Part shown: positions 15,114 to 22,945 of the stretch, piece after piece
Position numbering within the stretch: the stretch's first letter is position 1
Layout of the letters: every line of letters starts with the position of its first letter
DNA from: GWF2-30-66 sp042576225
GTDB lineage: Bacteria; Babelota; Babeliae; Babelales; Vermiphilaceae
Reading direction: 5' to 3'
Assembly (NCBI GenBank): GCA_042576225.1
Contig: JBHPCA010000022.1
Span: forward strand, 1 to 25,728
DNA: 25,728 nucleotides
Notes under the pieces: model-generated
Databases searched by the model: none
What the model was told of the DNA's origin: nothing
What the model saw: only the letters and a program-made list of their open reading frames with translations
Translations under genes and position numbers: made by a program

Positions 15114-16574
15114 ATGTCAGAACAAGTAATATCGAGAGATGATTTAATTAAATTGGAAGATTATCTGTACGAGATTCCAAAATCTTTCAGATCAGATATG
15201 CGTGTTCCTGCACGGGTGTATGCCAATGATAAAATGCTTGAAGATATTGTCAACGACCGGTCACTATGGCAACTGGTTAACGTTGCGACGTTGCCAGGAA
15301 TAAAAAAATATTCTATTGCGATGCCAGATATTCACCAAGGATATGGGTTTCCCATAGGCGGGGTTGCAGCATGTGCCATTGATGAGGGAGGAGTTATATC
15401 TCCTGGTGGGATAGGGTACGATATTAATTGTGGTGTTAGATTATTGGTTGCAAATGCAAATGCAGCTACGTTGCAGCCGTATATGCAAAGACTTGCAACA
15501 GAAATTTTTCATGCAATACCATCTGGCGTTGGCAAAGGTGGTAAGTTGAAGCTAAAACTGGAAGATATTAATAAAGTGTTGCGCGATGGTGCGAAGTTTA
15601 TGGTTGGCATGGGTTATGGAGATGCAAGCGATCTGGAGTATTGCGAAGAAAGAGGTTGTATGCAAGTGGCTCAAGCCTCACTAGTTTCTGATCGTGCAAA
15701 AAAACGAGGCCGTGATCAGTTGGGAACGTTGGGTGCTGGGAATCATTTTTTGGAAGTTCAATATGTCGAAAAAATTTATGACCAGGCGGCAGCACAAGCA
15801 TTTGGCTTATCAGAAGGTGCCGTTACTGTTATGATCCATTGTGGCTCAAGAGGCCTTGGGCATCAAACTTGTACAGACTATGTCCGTGAGATGGTTAAAA
15901 ATTTACCAAAATGGAAATATGATTTGCCTGATCGGGAATTAGTATGCGCACCGTTTGAAACTCAAGAAGCGCAGGATTATTTTGGTGCGATGGCAGCTGC
16001 TGCAAATTTTGCATGGGCAAACAGACATACTATTGCTCATTGGACAAGGCAGGCGTGGCAAAGAGTTTTGGGAAGTGAGGCCTGGCTGAGTACCGTATAT
16101 GATGTTTCTCATAACTTGGGCAAAGTTGAAAAACACAAGGTAAATGGCAAAGAAAAAGAAGTTGTAATGCATAGAAAAGGGGCAACAAGATCTTTTGGTC
16201 CAGGCACTCCAGAGACTCCTGCAAAATACCAAAAAGTTGGGCAGCCGGTGCTTATTCCTGGAACTATGGGAACAGCTTCGTATGTTCTAGCAGGTACTAC
16301 TGAATGCATGGAAACGGCATTTGGAACTTGCTGCCATGGTGCGGGTCGCAGAATGTCTCGTTCAAAGGCTAAAAAAATGGTGCGAGGTTCACGCTTGAGA
16401 GAAGAACTTGAAGCACGAGGGATTATTATAAGATGTGAGTCTGATCCTGGGTTGGCTGAAGAGGCGCCGCTTGCTTATAAAGATGTTGATAATGTTGTTG
16501 AGGTTGTGCATGCAGCAAAGCTGGCAAAAAAAGTTGCGCGACTAAGACCTATGGCTGTTATTAAAGGAGGCTGA
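15114..16574 (+). CDS. rtcB: tRNA-splicing/RNA-repair ligase RtcB
   Basis: RtcB joins RNA 2',3'-cyclic phosphate or 3'-phosphate ends to 5'-OH ends using GTP and Mn2+. The 486 residues match the family. Metal-ligand and catalytic motifs are all present: PDIHQGYGFPIGG, GGIGYDINCGVRL (Cys106), LGAGNHFLEVQ (His211), MIHCGSRGLGH (His242), VYDVSHNLGK (His333), MHRKGATRSF, and FGTCCHGAGRRMSR, with the guanylylated His408. GGGAG lies about nine bases before the ATG. Archease is upstream and thpR starts five bases after the stop. The last codons (Ile-Lys-Gly-Gly) carry AAAGGAGG, the Shine-Dalgarno of thpR. Base composition is somewhat less AT-rich than its neighbours, which strong conservation can explain. 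Confidence 0.97.
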   Translation: MSEQVISRDDLIKLEDYLYEIPKSFRSDMRVPARVYANDKMLEDIVNDRSLWQLVNVATLPGIKKYSIAMPDIHQGYGFPIGGVAACAIDEGGVISPGGIGYDINCGVRLLVANANAATLQPYMQRLATEIFHAIPSGVGKGGKLKLKLEDINKVLRDGAKFMVGMGYGDASDLEYCEERGCMQVAQASLVSDRAKKRGRDQLGTLGAGNHFLEVQYVEKIYDQAAAQAFGLSEGAVTVMIHCGSRGLGHQTCTDYVREMVKNLPKWKYDLPDRELVCAPFETQEAQDYFGAMAAAANFAWANRHTIAHWTRQAWQRVLGSEAWLSTVYDVSHNLGKVEKHKVNGKEKEVVMHRKGATRSFGPGTPETPAKYQKVGQPVLIPGTMGTASYVLAGTTECMETAFGTCCHGAGRRMSRSKAKKMVRGSRLREELEARGIIIRCESDPGLAEEAPLAYKDVDNVVEVVHAAKLAKKVARLRPMAVIKGG

Positions 16575-16579
16575 TTTTC

Positions 16580-17140
16580 ATGGAAAAAAAAGTGAATAGA
16601 CGTTTATTTGTTGCTGTTGAGATACCTCAACACATAAAAGAAGAACTTGAGACTATCTGTGTGCACTTTACAAAACGAGAATTATTTACAGGGACTTGCA
16701 CATCTTCTGAGAATTTACATGTGACATTAAAATTTCTAGACTCGGTGTCTGAAGATACAATTGACAAGATAACTGAGTCACTAAAAAATATACACGCAAA
16801 TGCGTGCAAGGCGACACTTTCTGGTTTAGGTGTTTTGCCAACTCGGCGCATAACAAAAATATTGTTTGCTGATCTTGATTGTTTTTGTTTGTCGATACTT
16901 GCCAAACAGATTGAACAAGAATTATCCTGGCTTTTGCAACCGGAAGATCGAGACTTTAAAAATCATATAACAATTGCTCGTGTGAAAAACATTGAAGATA
17001 AAGAACTTTTTTTGCATGCAGTAGATAAGTTCCAGGTCCAGGCGTTATCGTTTGATGTTACTGCGTTTGTGTTAAAAGAGTCTGTGCTCACTCCCGATGG
17101 CCCTATGTACAGCACGATTGCAAGCTATAATTTGTATTAA
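16580..17140 (+). CDS. thpR: RNA 2',3'-cyclic phosphodiesterase (2'-5' RNA ligase family)
   Basis: 186 residues of the 2H phosphoesterase superfamily. The two catalytic histidines sit in HVTL (His47) and HITI (His129), at the right distance for the bilobed fold. The N-terminus RRLFVAVEIPQHIKEEL and the middle LSGLGVLPTRRITKILFADL fit ThpR/LigT. Members open 2',3'-cyclic phosphates to 2'-phosphates and can join 2'-5' bonds in reverse. Its ribosome binding site AAAGGAGG lies inside the end of rtcB, so translation is coupled. The RtcB/archease/ThpR trio would act on the same cyclic-phosphate ends, either cooperating or competing. It converges on holB. Confidence 0.9.
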   Translation: MEKKVNRRLFVAVEIPQHIKEELETICVHFTKRELFTGTCTSSENLHVTLKFLDSVSEDTIDKITESLKNIHANACKATLSGLGVLPTRRITKILFADLDCFCLSILAKQIEQELSWLLQPEDRDFKNHITIARVKNIEDKELFLHAVDKFQVQALSFDVTAFVLKESVLTPDGPMYSTIASYNLY

Positions 17141-17177
17141 GTAAAAATAGCAAAAAAGGTTGTAACTATAATTTGCG

Positions 17178-17939
17178 CTACTTAAACTGCAAATATAAGT
17201 TTCGCCAGAAGATTTTGCTGCTGCCAGGCATAGGAGAGTAGGTAAGAGCTTGTTTGAGTTTGTTAACTTTGCTGAGTGCAAACATATGTGTTTGTTGGTC
17301 GTCATTTGAGATAGCCTGTTTACTTTTGGCAAGCCAGTGTTTCAAAAGAGCATCTATAATCTCCACGGTGTCTTTCTCACTTGGTTTTTCTTGATCCAGT
17401 ATTTTTAAAAATGCATCTGGGGAGCAGACTGTATTGTTTTTGAATATGCTTGTAAGTTGGTTTTGGTTGTGCTCCTGTTGGCCCTCATAAAAAGATCTAA
17501 CCATACAGCGTGATTTTATTGTGGGCAAGATGAGACTTGGTCGTTCTGCCAAGAATATAAAATGGTATCCTTGTGGAGGTTCCTCCACAGATTTTAATAA
17601 ACTATTTGAGCAGGCGTCGGTTAAAAAGTCTGCATGCTGCAAAATAAAAAATAACTTATTTCCCTCTTGGAGCTTAAAAGAGATGGTATCAAATATGACC
17701 TGTATTTGATCACGAGTATATTTTTTCTCCGGTTTTATCCATATGGCCCCATGATATTGTTGGTTTTCTATTTGTTTACACACAGGGCAGTGTTTGTGTT
17801 TTTTTGTATCTTGTGCGCACGTTTGACAAAAAATATGTTGCAGCTCTTTGGTAACATGAGCAACCAGGTGCGCATGCGTGCCAATTAACAGTTGCGCAGT
17901 GGGAATTTGTGTTGTTTTATTTGTATTTTTTTTAGTCAT
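17178..17939 (-). CDS. holB: DNA polymerase III delta' subunit
   Basis: 253 residues, shorter than the roughly 300-330 common for delta'. It belongs to the clamp loader that places the beta clamp on DNA. Four cysteines (38, 41, 51, 54; CQTC and CPVC) form the zinc module typical of the family. EGNKLFFILQHADFLTDACSN is a degenerate Walker B region. Then come LLKSVEEPP, and TIKSRC, the SRC arginine-finger motif. No proper Walker A is present, which is normal for delta'. tmk is the next gene upstream on the same strand, a common pairing, but a foldback repeat and 257 bases separate them. No ribosome binding site is obvious at this ATG. Confidence 0.85.
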   Translation of the reverse strand: MTKKNTNKTTQIPTAQLLIGTHAHLVAHVTKELQHIFCQTCAQDTKKHKHCPVCKQIENQQYHGAIWIKPEKKYTRDQIQVIFDTISFKLQEGNKLFFILQHADFLTDACSNSLLKSVEEPPQGYHFIFLAERPSLILPTIKSRCMVRSFYEGQQEHNQNQLTSIFKNNTVCSPDAFLKILDQEKPSEKDTVEIIDALLKHWLAKSKQAISNDDQQTHMFALSKVNKLKQALTYSPMPGSSKIFWRNLYLQFK

Positions 17940-18013
17940 ATATTTTCTATGTTAAATTTTACGCGAATTTGGTAATTCAAAATATTTGAAAAGTACTAGC
18001 AGATGTATTTCCT

Positions 18014-18152
18014 CTTCCGTTCGTCCTGAGCTTGTCGAAGGATCTAAAATCCTTATAACACAAAAATCTTTGGATAAAAATCTTTTCTAAAAACATTATT
18101 TAAATTTTTATGAGTTTTTTACATCCTTCGACAAGCTCAGGACGAACGGAAG
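18014..18152. repeat. Foldback repeat between tmk and holB
   Basis: The left arm 18014-18043 and right arm 18123-18152 are perfect inverted copies of 30 bases, with core CGTCCTGAGCTTGTCGAAGG. The 79-base AT-rich spacer has no reading frame of note. It fills most of the 257-base gap between the stop of tmk and the start of holB. Confidence 0.9.
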
Positions 18153-18196
18153 AAAAAAATTATCTCTAGTAGGTAGATTTCAAGTATCTTTAATTA

Positions 18197-18865
18197 TCAA
18201 ACTTGCGTTAAATCTTGATCTTTAATAAATTGCTTAACGTTTGCGTAGGCGATCTTTGTAAGTATATCTGCCGGTTGTGCCCCGTCTAAGGTTATAACAT
18301 TTTTTTTGTTTTTAAAAGTCTCTTCAAAACCGGTTATTAATCTCTTTGTGAATTTTTCTTTTTCTTTTTCAAAAGAGGTTGGCTTAGATTTTCTTTTTTT
18401 GAGTCTTTGTAGTGCAAGTTCCAGTGGGACTTTTATATAAAAAATAATATCAGGATTTATATCTTGCATTGCCCACCTGTTTATCTCTTTTATTTTCTCA
18501 ACGTCTTCTTGCCGTCCATAACCCTGATATGCGACTGATGAGTCTCCCATGCGATCTGAGATAATTAGTTTATTTTTATCCAAGTTTGGAATAATAACTT
18601 CTTGAAAATGTTGTGCTCTGTCTGAGGCAAATAAAAAATACTCTGCTTTGCCACATATATCGTAATCTCTTTCGTGTAAAATTTTACGCAGCTGTTTACC
18701 TAAAGCGCTATCACCAGGCTCATAGGTTAATAACACATCCAGATCTTTTTCCAGTAACTTGTCTCGAAGTTTATTCGCAAGTGTTGACTTGCCGGACCCA
18801 TCTATCCCCTCTATGGAGATTAAGATTCCCTGTTTTAGTTTTTTCACGATTTTTCCTGTTGGCAT
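18197..18865 (-). CDS. tmk: Thymidylate kinase
   Basis: The enzyme phosphorylates dTMP to dTDP. It has 222 residues, within the family range. The Walker A loop is GIDGSGKST (residues 20-28). The substrate motif is TYEPGDS, where most members have EPGGT. The DR motif is in ISDRMGDSSVAYQGYGR, followed by the lid and NPDIIFYIKVPLELALQRL. The ATG at 18865 has no ribosome binding site. The GTG at codon 7 has ACAGGA ten bases upstream and would still keep the whole P-loop, so it is a real alternative start. holB lies downstream and the META-domain gene 58 bases upstream. Confidence 0.92.
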   Translation of the reverse strand: MPTGKIVKKLKQGILISIEGIDGSGKSTLANKLRDKLLEKDLDVLLTYEPGDSALGKQLRKILHERDYDICGKAEYFLFASDRAQHFQEVIIPNLDKNKLIISDRMGDSSVAYQGYGRQEDVEKIKEINRWAMQDINPDIIFYIKVPLELALQRLKKRKSKPTSFEKEKEKFTKRLITGFEETFKNKKNVITLDGAQPADILTKIAYANVKQFIKDQDLTQV

Positions 18866-18923
18866 GCTAGTATAAATTAATTTTTATTTATAGTTTAAAT
18901 TATAAATAAATTAATATAAAATG

Positions 18924-19343
18924 CTATTTTTTCGGGCGAATAAATACAAGTTTTTTATTGCCTTCTTGAGGTTCACAGTGGAGAATAAGTTTTGCATGTT
19001 TAATTTCAAATTTTTTTGCTGCTCTGATTGTTTTTAAGTAATTTGATTCTTGTTTTACTTTTTTTTCTTTTTTTGGAGGTCGGCACATTTTTTTAGTACT
19101 ACTCACGGGGCTCATAGTTATATTATCTTTGTCTATTTTGTAACTTGCAAAGTAATTGTTGCACGTTGCTTTGCCATTTAATTTCTTTTTTCCAAATTCA
19201 AGTGTTATTTCTGGAATAGACTCGAGTACCCATTTGCCCTGTAGCTTAGCACTACTGGTTTTGCTCGATAAGATTCTTAATGAGAAGATAGTCAGCAATA
19301 CTATGGCTGTAAGAATAATTTTTTTATTCATATTTTTCTTCAT
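18924..19343 (-). CDS. META/HslJ-domain secreted protein
   Basis: 139 residues: signal peptide or membrane anchor (KKIILTAIVLLTIFSLRIL), then one META domain. Visible marks are LQGKWVLESIPEITLEFGKK, the KATCNNYFASY turn (the gCN.y of the family), STKKMC, ESNYLKTIRAAKKFEIKHAK, and LILHCEP leading to the final strand KLVFIRPKK. META domains occur in HslJ-like stress and envelope proteins of unclear molecular function. GGAG precedes the ATG by about seven bases. It has its own start in the divergent gap with the acyl-CoA synthetase gene and may lead the tmk-holB unit. Confidence 0.75.
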   Translation of the reverse strand: MKKNMNKKIILTAIVLLTIFSLRILSSKTSSAKLQGKWVLESIPEITLEFGKKKLNGKATCNNYFASYKIDKDNITMSPVSSTKKMCRPPKKEKKVKQESNYLKTIRAAKKFEIKHAKLILHCEPQEGNKKLVFIRPKK

Positions 19344-19461
19344 TATTATTCTCCAAAATAAAAATTTAATATAACAATCTACTATAGTTTATTATTTTGT
19401 TAGGAATATATTTCAAGATTATTGTAAAATAAGCTGTTATTTTGTAATGTTGATTGTTGTC

Positions 19462-19490
19462 TTGCTGAATTTTTTTTGCTTGTGTATATT
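19462..19490 (+). promoter_or_regulatory. Probable promoter of the acyl-CoA synthetase operon
   Basis: TTGCTG (19462-19467), a spacer of 17 bases and TATATT (19485-19490), about 37 bases before the GTG start. The -10 matches five of six positions, the -35 only three. Confidence 0.4.
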
Positions 19491-19526
19491 CATTTTTAAG
19501 TAGTATAAGTTTTAGGGGTATTTCTC

Positions 19527-21101
19527 GTGGAAAAGAATTTAATGTTGATTAAAGACAGTATGTCTGAAAAAGAACGTTTCGATTTTTTTTATAAAGAGAT
19601 GTCCAAGTCTGGTAAGATAATGTATGCTGGTAAAATTCTTCAGAAGGCTTATAATAATTTTCCTAATAATGTTGCGTTAATTTACAAAGAAAAAGAAATT
19701 ACTTATACGCAGTTATATTCTCGAACTTGCTCTTTTGCAAAAAAATTAAAAGAGCAGGGTGTGGGGCCTGAAGATATTGTATTAATTTTCTTTAGAAACT
19801 CTCTAGAATTTTATATTGCATATTTTGCTACTTGGCAGACCGGTGCTGTTGTTGCGCCTTTAAATATTTATTTAAAAGAATACGAACTTAAGCATATATT
19901 AAAAGATTCAAAGGCGAAGTTAGCTATAGTAGACGAGAAAAAGCAGGGTTTATTTAAAGATTTTGAAATACCTATTTTGACCCAGCAGGATATGGATTTG
20001 GGTAGCGAGGTTCTAGAAGAAATTCGTGAATTTAAAATTCGTGAATTTGAAATTCCTGATAAAGACCCTGAGAAGATGGCTGCATTACTTTACACATCGG
20101 GGACGACCGGGTTGCCCAAAGGGGTTATGTTAAGTTCGAAAAATATAATAACAAATATGGCTCAGGCATTATCTATCATGCCGTTTTCAGAAAGCAAGAA
20201 GATCTATTGTATTTTGCCGCTTTTTCATTGCTTTGCACAAAATTGTTGTGTTTGGACGTCTATTTTTTCTGGTAGCACAATTATAGTTGTGCCAAAAATT
20301 TCCAGAGGGGAGATTTTTAGAAGCTTGAAGCACAAGCCTAATATATTTTTGGGTGTTCCTGCGCTGTATGGGCTGCTTTGTTTGTTGAAAACAGCGCCGC
20401 TCTCTTGTGTTGACTATTTTATATGCGGAGGCGATGCTTTGCCCGATAAAATTAGAGCGTTTTTTGGGTTAGTGTACGGAAGAAAACTTTGTAATGGGTA
20501 TGGGCTAACTGAAACCTCGCCATTAATATCAGTTGATTTTGATGATCTTGCACAGCCTACGAGTACCGTTGGTGCTCCAGTTACAGGAGTTACCTGTGTT
20601 ATAAAAGATGATGATGGTCATGATTTACCTGCGGGGCAAATAGGACAGTTGTGGGTAAAAGGTGATAACATAATGATGGGGTATTATAATGCTCCGGAAA
20701 AAACCAAAGAGGTTATAAAGGATGGGTGGTTTGTAACTGGAGATTTAGCGAAATTTGATGCGTATGGAAAATTAGTAATTTGCGGGAGACTTAAAGACAT
20801 CATAATTCATAAGGGAATGAACATTTACCCTCAGGAAGTAGAGAATGTTATTTTGAAGCATAAGGATGTGTTGCATGTAGGGGTTATTGGTAAAGATGAA
20901 AATTTTCATGGGCAGGTGCCAATAGCTTTTGTTAAATTGAGAGTTGATTGCAAAGATATAGAAAGTAAATTGCGTAAGTTATGCAAAAAGGAGCTTGCTG
21001 CGTATAAAGTTCCAAGAAAGTTTTTAGTAATAAAAGAAATGCCGCTTACAGCGACAGGTAAAGTTGATAAAAACAGTTTAAGAAAACAGATTACAGATTA
21101 A
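19527..21101 (+). CDS. Acyl-CoA synthetase / AMP-dependent ligase
   Basis: 524 residues of the ANL adenylating family, which activates a carboxylate (probably a fatty acid) to acyl-AMP and then a thioester. Core motifs are YTSGTTGLPKGVMLS (residues 189-203, phosphate loop), LPLFHCFAQN, GVPALYGLL, NGYGLTETSPLI, GWFVTGDLAKFD, ICGRLKDIIIHKGMNIYPQE and the catalytic lysine region TATGKVDKN. Substrate is not certain: long-chain fatty acyl-CoA or acyl-ACP ligase is likeliest. The start is GTG with AGGGG eight bases upstream. It leads an operon with the small secreted protein (11 bases on) and a GT4 glycosyltransferase, which suggests glycolipid or envelope lipid work. Confidence 0.88.
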   Translation: MEKNLMLIKDSMSEKERFDFFYKEMSKSGKIMYAGKILQKAYNNFPNNVALIYKEKEITYTQLYSRTCSFAKKLKEQGVGPEDIVLIFFRNSLEFYIAYFATWQTGAVVAPLNIYLKEYELKHILKDSKAKLAIVDEKKQGLFKDFEIPILTQQDMDLGSEVLEEIREFKIREFEIPDKDPEKMAALLYTSGTTGLPKGVMLSSKNIITNMAQALSIMPFSESKKIYCILPLFHCFAQNCCVWTSIFSGSTIIVVPKISRGEIFRSLKHKPNIFLGVPALYGLLCLLKTAPLSCVDYFICGGDALPDKIRAFFGLVYGRKLCNGYGLTETSPLISVDFDDLAQPTSTVGAPVTGVTCVIKDDDGHDLPAGQIGQLWVKGDNIMMGYYNAPEKTKEVIKDGWFVTGDLAKFDAYGKLVICGRLKDIIIHKGMNIYPQEVENVILKHKDVLHVGVIGKDENFHGQVPIAFVKLRVDCKDIESKLRKLCKKELAAYKVPRKFLVIKEMPLTATGKVDKNSLRKQITD

Positions 21102-21112
21102 GGGGAAGTAGA

Positions 21113-21523
21113 ATGTATGAATATAAACAATTTCATGTATGGCTTGTGATTATTCCTTTTTGGGTGCTTCATATTTTTGGTGCGCCTTCTCTTTTATCTA
21201 GTTTATCTGGATATGATATTTTTTCTTTTAAAAAAGACCCCATGTTGGTTAATGTTTTTGGGGTAACAGATCCATGTGAAGAAGATGATATGAGTGAAAT
21301 AGCAGATAATGGTCAATTTGATATAGAGCATCTGTTAGCAGATAAAAATTCTAGCAACAAATGCTTGAAATCTTTCATGAAAAGATTACGCAAATTAAAA
21401 AAGCGTTATTCGCAAGATATAATAGTTTGTGATAATCGTATTGATCGTATGAAAAAGTTTGCTGGCTATTTGCGAGATAAAGATCTTAATGTTGAGGATA
21501 GGGCTTGGGTGACTGTAGCGTGA
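21113..21523 (+). CDS. Small secreted protein of unknown function
   Basis: 136 residues with an N-terminal hydrophobic segment (VWLVIIPFWVLHIFG) that looks like a signal peptide or anchor. It is followed by an acidic middle (EEDDMSEIADNGQFDIEHLL) and a basic C-terminal helix region (FMKRLRKLKKRYSQ). No family is recognised. GGGGAAG about six bases before the ATG is a good ribosome binding site. Its stop overlaps the likely start of the glycosyltransferase (GTGA at 21520-21523), so it is a real translated gene inside the operon rather than a spurious frame. Confidence 0.65.
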   Translation: MYEYKQFHVWLVIIPFWVLHIFGAPSLLSSLSGYDIFSFKKDPMLVNVFGVTDPCEEDDMSEIADNGQFDIEHLLADKNSSNKCLKSFMKRLRKLKKRYSQDIIVCDNRIDRMKKFAGYLRDKDLNVEDRAWVTVA

Positions 21524-22635
21524 AAAATAAAATCAAACTTTTGCATGTCACATCAAGTTTGAAAATTGGGGGTGCAGAGGCTGTGCTATGTGATATTGTT
21601 CGCACGCTTGGGCATCAAGATTTTGAGCATCATGTGATCTATTTTCATGAGGGGCCAAATGTAGAGAAAATAAAAAATATAGGGGCACAGGTGTACCCGG
21701 TTAAGGGTTTATTATGTTTGTATGATCCTGTTTTTTTTGTGCGATTATTTTTTTTGATTAAAAAGCTAAAACCGGATCTGGTTCACTCTTTATTGTGGTC
21801 AGCAAATGTGTCCAGTAGGGTTGTGTCTCGGATTTTGAAAATCCCCCATGTCTCTGCGTACCACTTAGACATTTATAGTGATAGCATGTTGAGAAAGTTA
21901 ATAGATAATACGACAAGAAGAATGTCAGATTGTGTTATAGCAGTGTCAGATGATGTTGCGTTATCTTTGGGCGATAGAAAAAAGTATAAAAAACTAGAAA
22001 TTATAAAAAATGGGATAGATTTTCATGATATACACAATAATGTGATAAAAAGTAGTGCAAAAAAAAATGATATGAGAGAAGCTATGGGTATAGGGCCAGA
22101 TGATTTTGTTATCGGTTCTGTGGGAAGGCTTCACCCGCAAAAGAATTTTTCATTATTACTCAAAAGTTTTGCCAGAATTAGTAAAAGAATAGAAAATGCT
22201 AGGCTAGTTATCGTTGGCGTTGGCGAACTTGAATACGAGTTAAAGCGCTTGGCTCATAATTTGGGAATAACACAAAAAGTTTATTTTGTTATAGGAAAAA
22301 GAGCGTGTGATTATTATCCAATGTTTGATTGTTTTGTGCAATCATCTTTGAAAGAAGGGCTGTCCATTGCGTTGCTTGAAGCAATGAGTTTTGAGTTGCC
22401 CTGTGTTGTTACCAATGGCCCTGAAGCACATCCAGTTATAAAGCACAAAAAAAATGGTTTTATTGTAGAATCTGAAAATGAGGCCATGTTGTGTGATGCT
22501 ATTGTACAGGTAATTGACAACAAGGCTTTTGCAGAAAAACTTGCAGCAAGCGCAAAAAAAGGCGTTATGGAAGGGTTTTCAGTAGATGTTATGGCCAAGC
22601 AGTATAAAACTGTTTTTGACGAATTGGCGTCTTAA
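21520..22635 (+). CDS. GT4-family glycosyltransferase
   Basis: 371 residues with a GT-B fold. N-terminal domain: LLHVTSSLKIGGAEAVLCDI with the KIGGAE loop, and LKPDLVHSLLWSANV. C-terminal domain: IGSVGRLHPQKNFSLLLKSF, ARLVIVGVGELEYELKRLA and CFVQSSLKEGLSIALLEAMS followed by PCVVTN. The E..S..LLEAM pattern is the retaining GT4 donor-site motif (EX7E type). I choose the GTG at 21520, which overlaps the previous stop (GTGA), over the TTG at 21505. This is the classic coupled arrangement, and GAGGATAGGG lies upstream. The sugar and acceptor are unknown. Co-transcription with an acyl-activating enzyme suggests a cell-surface glycolipid. Confidence 0.87.
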   Translation: MKNKIKLLHVTSSLKIGGAEAVLCDIVRTLGHQDFEHHVIYFHEGPNVEKIKNIGAQVYPVKGLLCLYDPVFFVRLFFLIKKLKPDLVHSLLWSANVSSRVVSRILKIPHVSAYHLDIYSDSMLRKLIDNTTRRMSDCVIAVSDDVALSLGDRKKYKKLEIIKNGIDFHDIHNNVIKSSAKKNDMREAMGIGPDDFVIGSVGRLHPQKNFSLLLKSFARISKRIENARLVIVGVGELEYELKRLAHNLGITQKVYFVIGKRACDYYPMFDCFVQSSLKEGLSIALLEAMSFELPCVVTNGPEAHPVIKHKKNGFIVESENEAMLCDAIVQVIDNKAFAEKLAASAKKGVMEGFSVDVMAKQYKTVFDELAS

Positions 22636-22814
22636 TATGGCCCTTAGATAGCTAAAGAGGTTATTTTATCTTACTTGGGGGGAACAAGGCTAAGAGGGTT
22701 TAAGTAGATCATTTTCTAATAGGAAATCATGAGTTTGTAGTGGGTATTAATTTTTTCTTTTTTGTTATTTTTTTAATAAATCTATATAATTTAAAAAAAA
22801 ATGTTTCTTAAGTG

Positions 22815-22843
22815 TTGATTTTTTAAATTTATTGTTGTATCAT
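22815..22843 (+). promoter_or_regulatory. Probable promoter of the metallo-hydrolase gene
   Basis: TTGATT (22815-22820), a 17-base spacer and TATCAT (22838-22843). The -10 matches five of six and the -35 four of six. A start near 22850 gives a leader of about 95 bases, which contains a stem-loop. The preceding 180 bases of this gap are AT-rich, without any gene or hairpin I can support. Confidence 0.5.
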
Positions 22844-22895
22844 ACTATTAAGTTAAGTTAGTGAAGCTTTTAGAATTAGTTGATAACCTCCATTT

Positions 22896-22927
22896 CCCCT
22901 ATCCGTGACGTTCTGTCTGGATGGGGG
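22896..22927 (+). promoter_or_regulatory. Stem-loop in the leader of the metallo-hydrolase gene
   Basis: CCCCTATCC (22896-22904) pairs with GGATGGGGG (22919-22927), nine pairs with one G-U. The loop holds a further GAC/GTC pairing. It ends 18 bases before the ATG and is not followed by a T-tract, so it is not a simple terminator. It encloses the only G-rich (Shine-Dalgarno-like) sequence of the leader. Confidence 0.5.
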
Positions 22928-22945
22928 TAAATTTATGAAGTAGAT

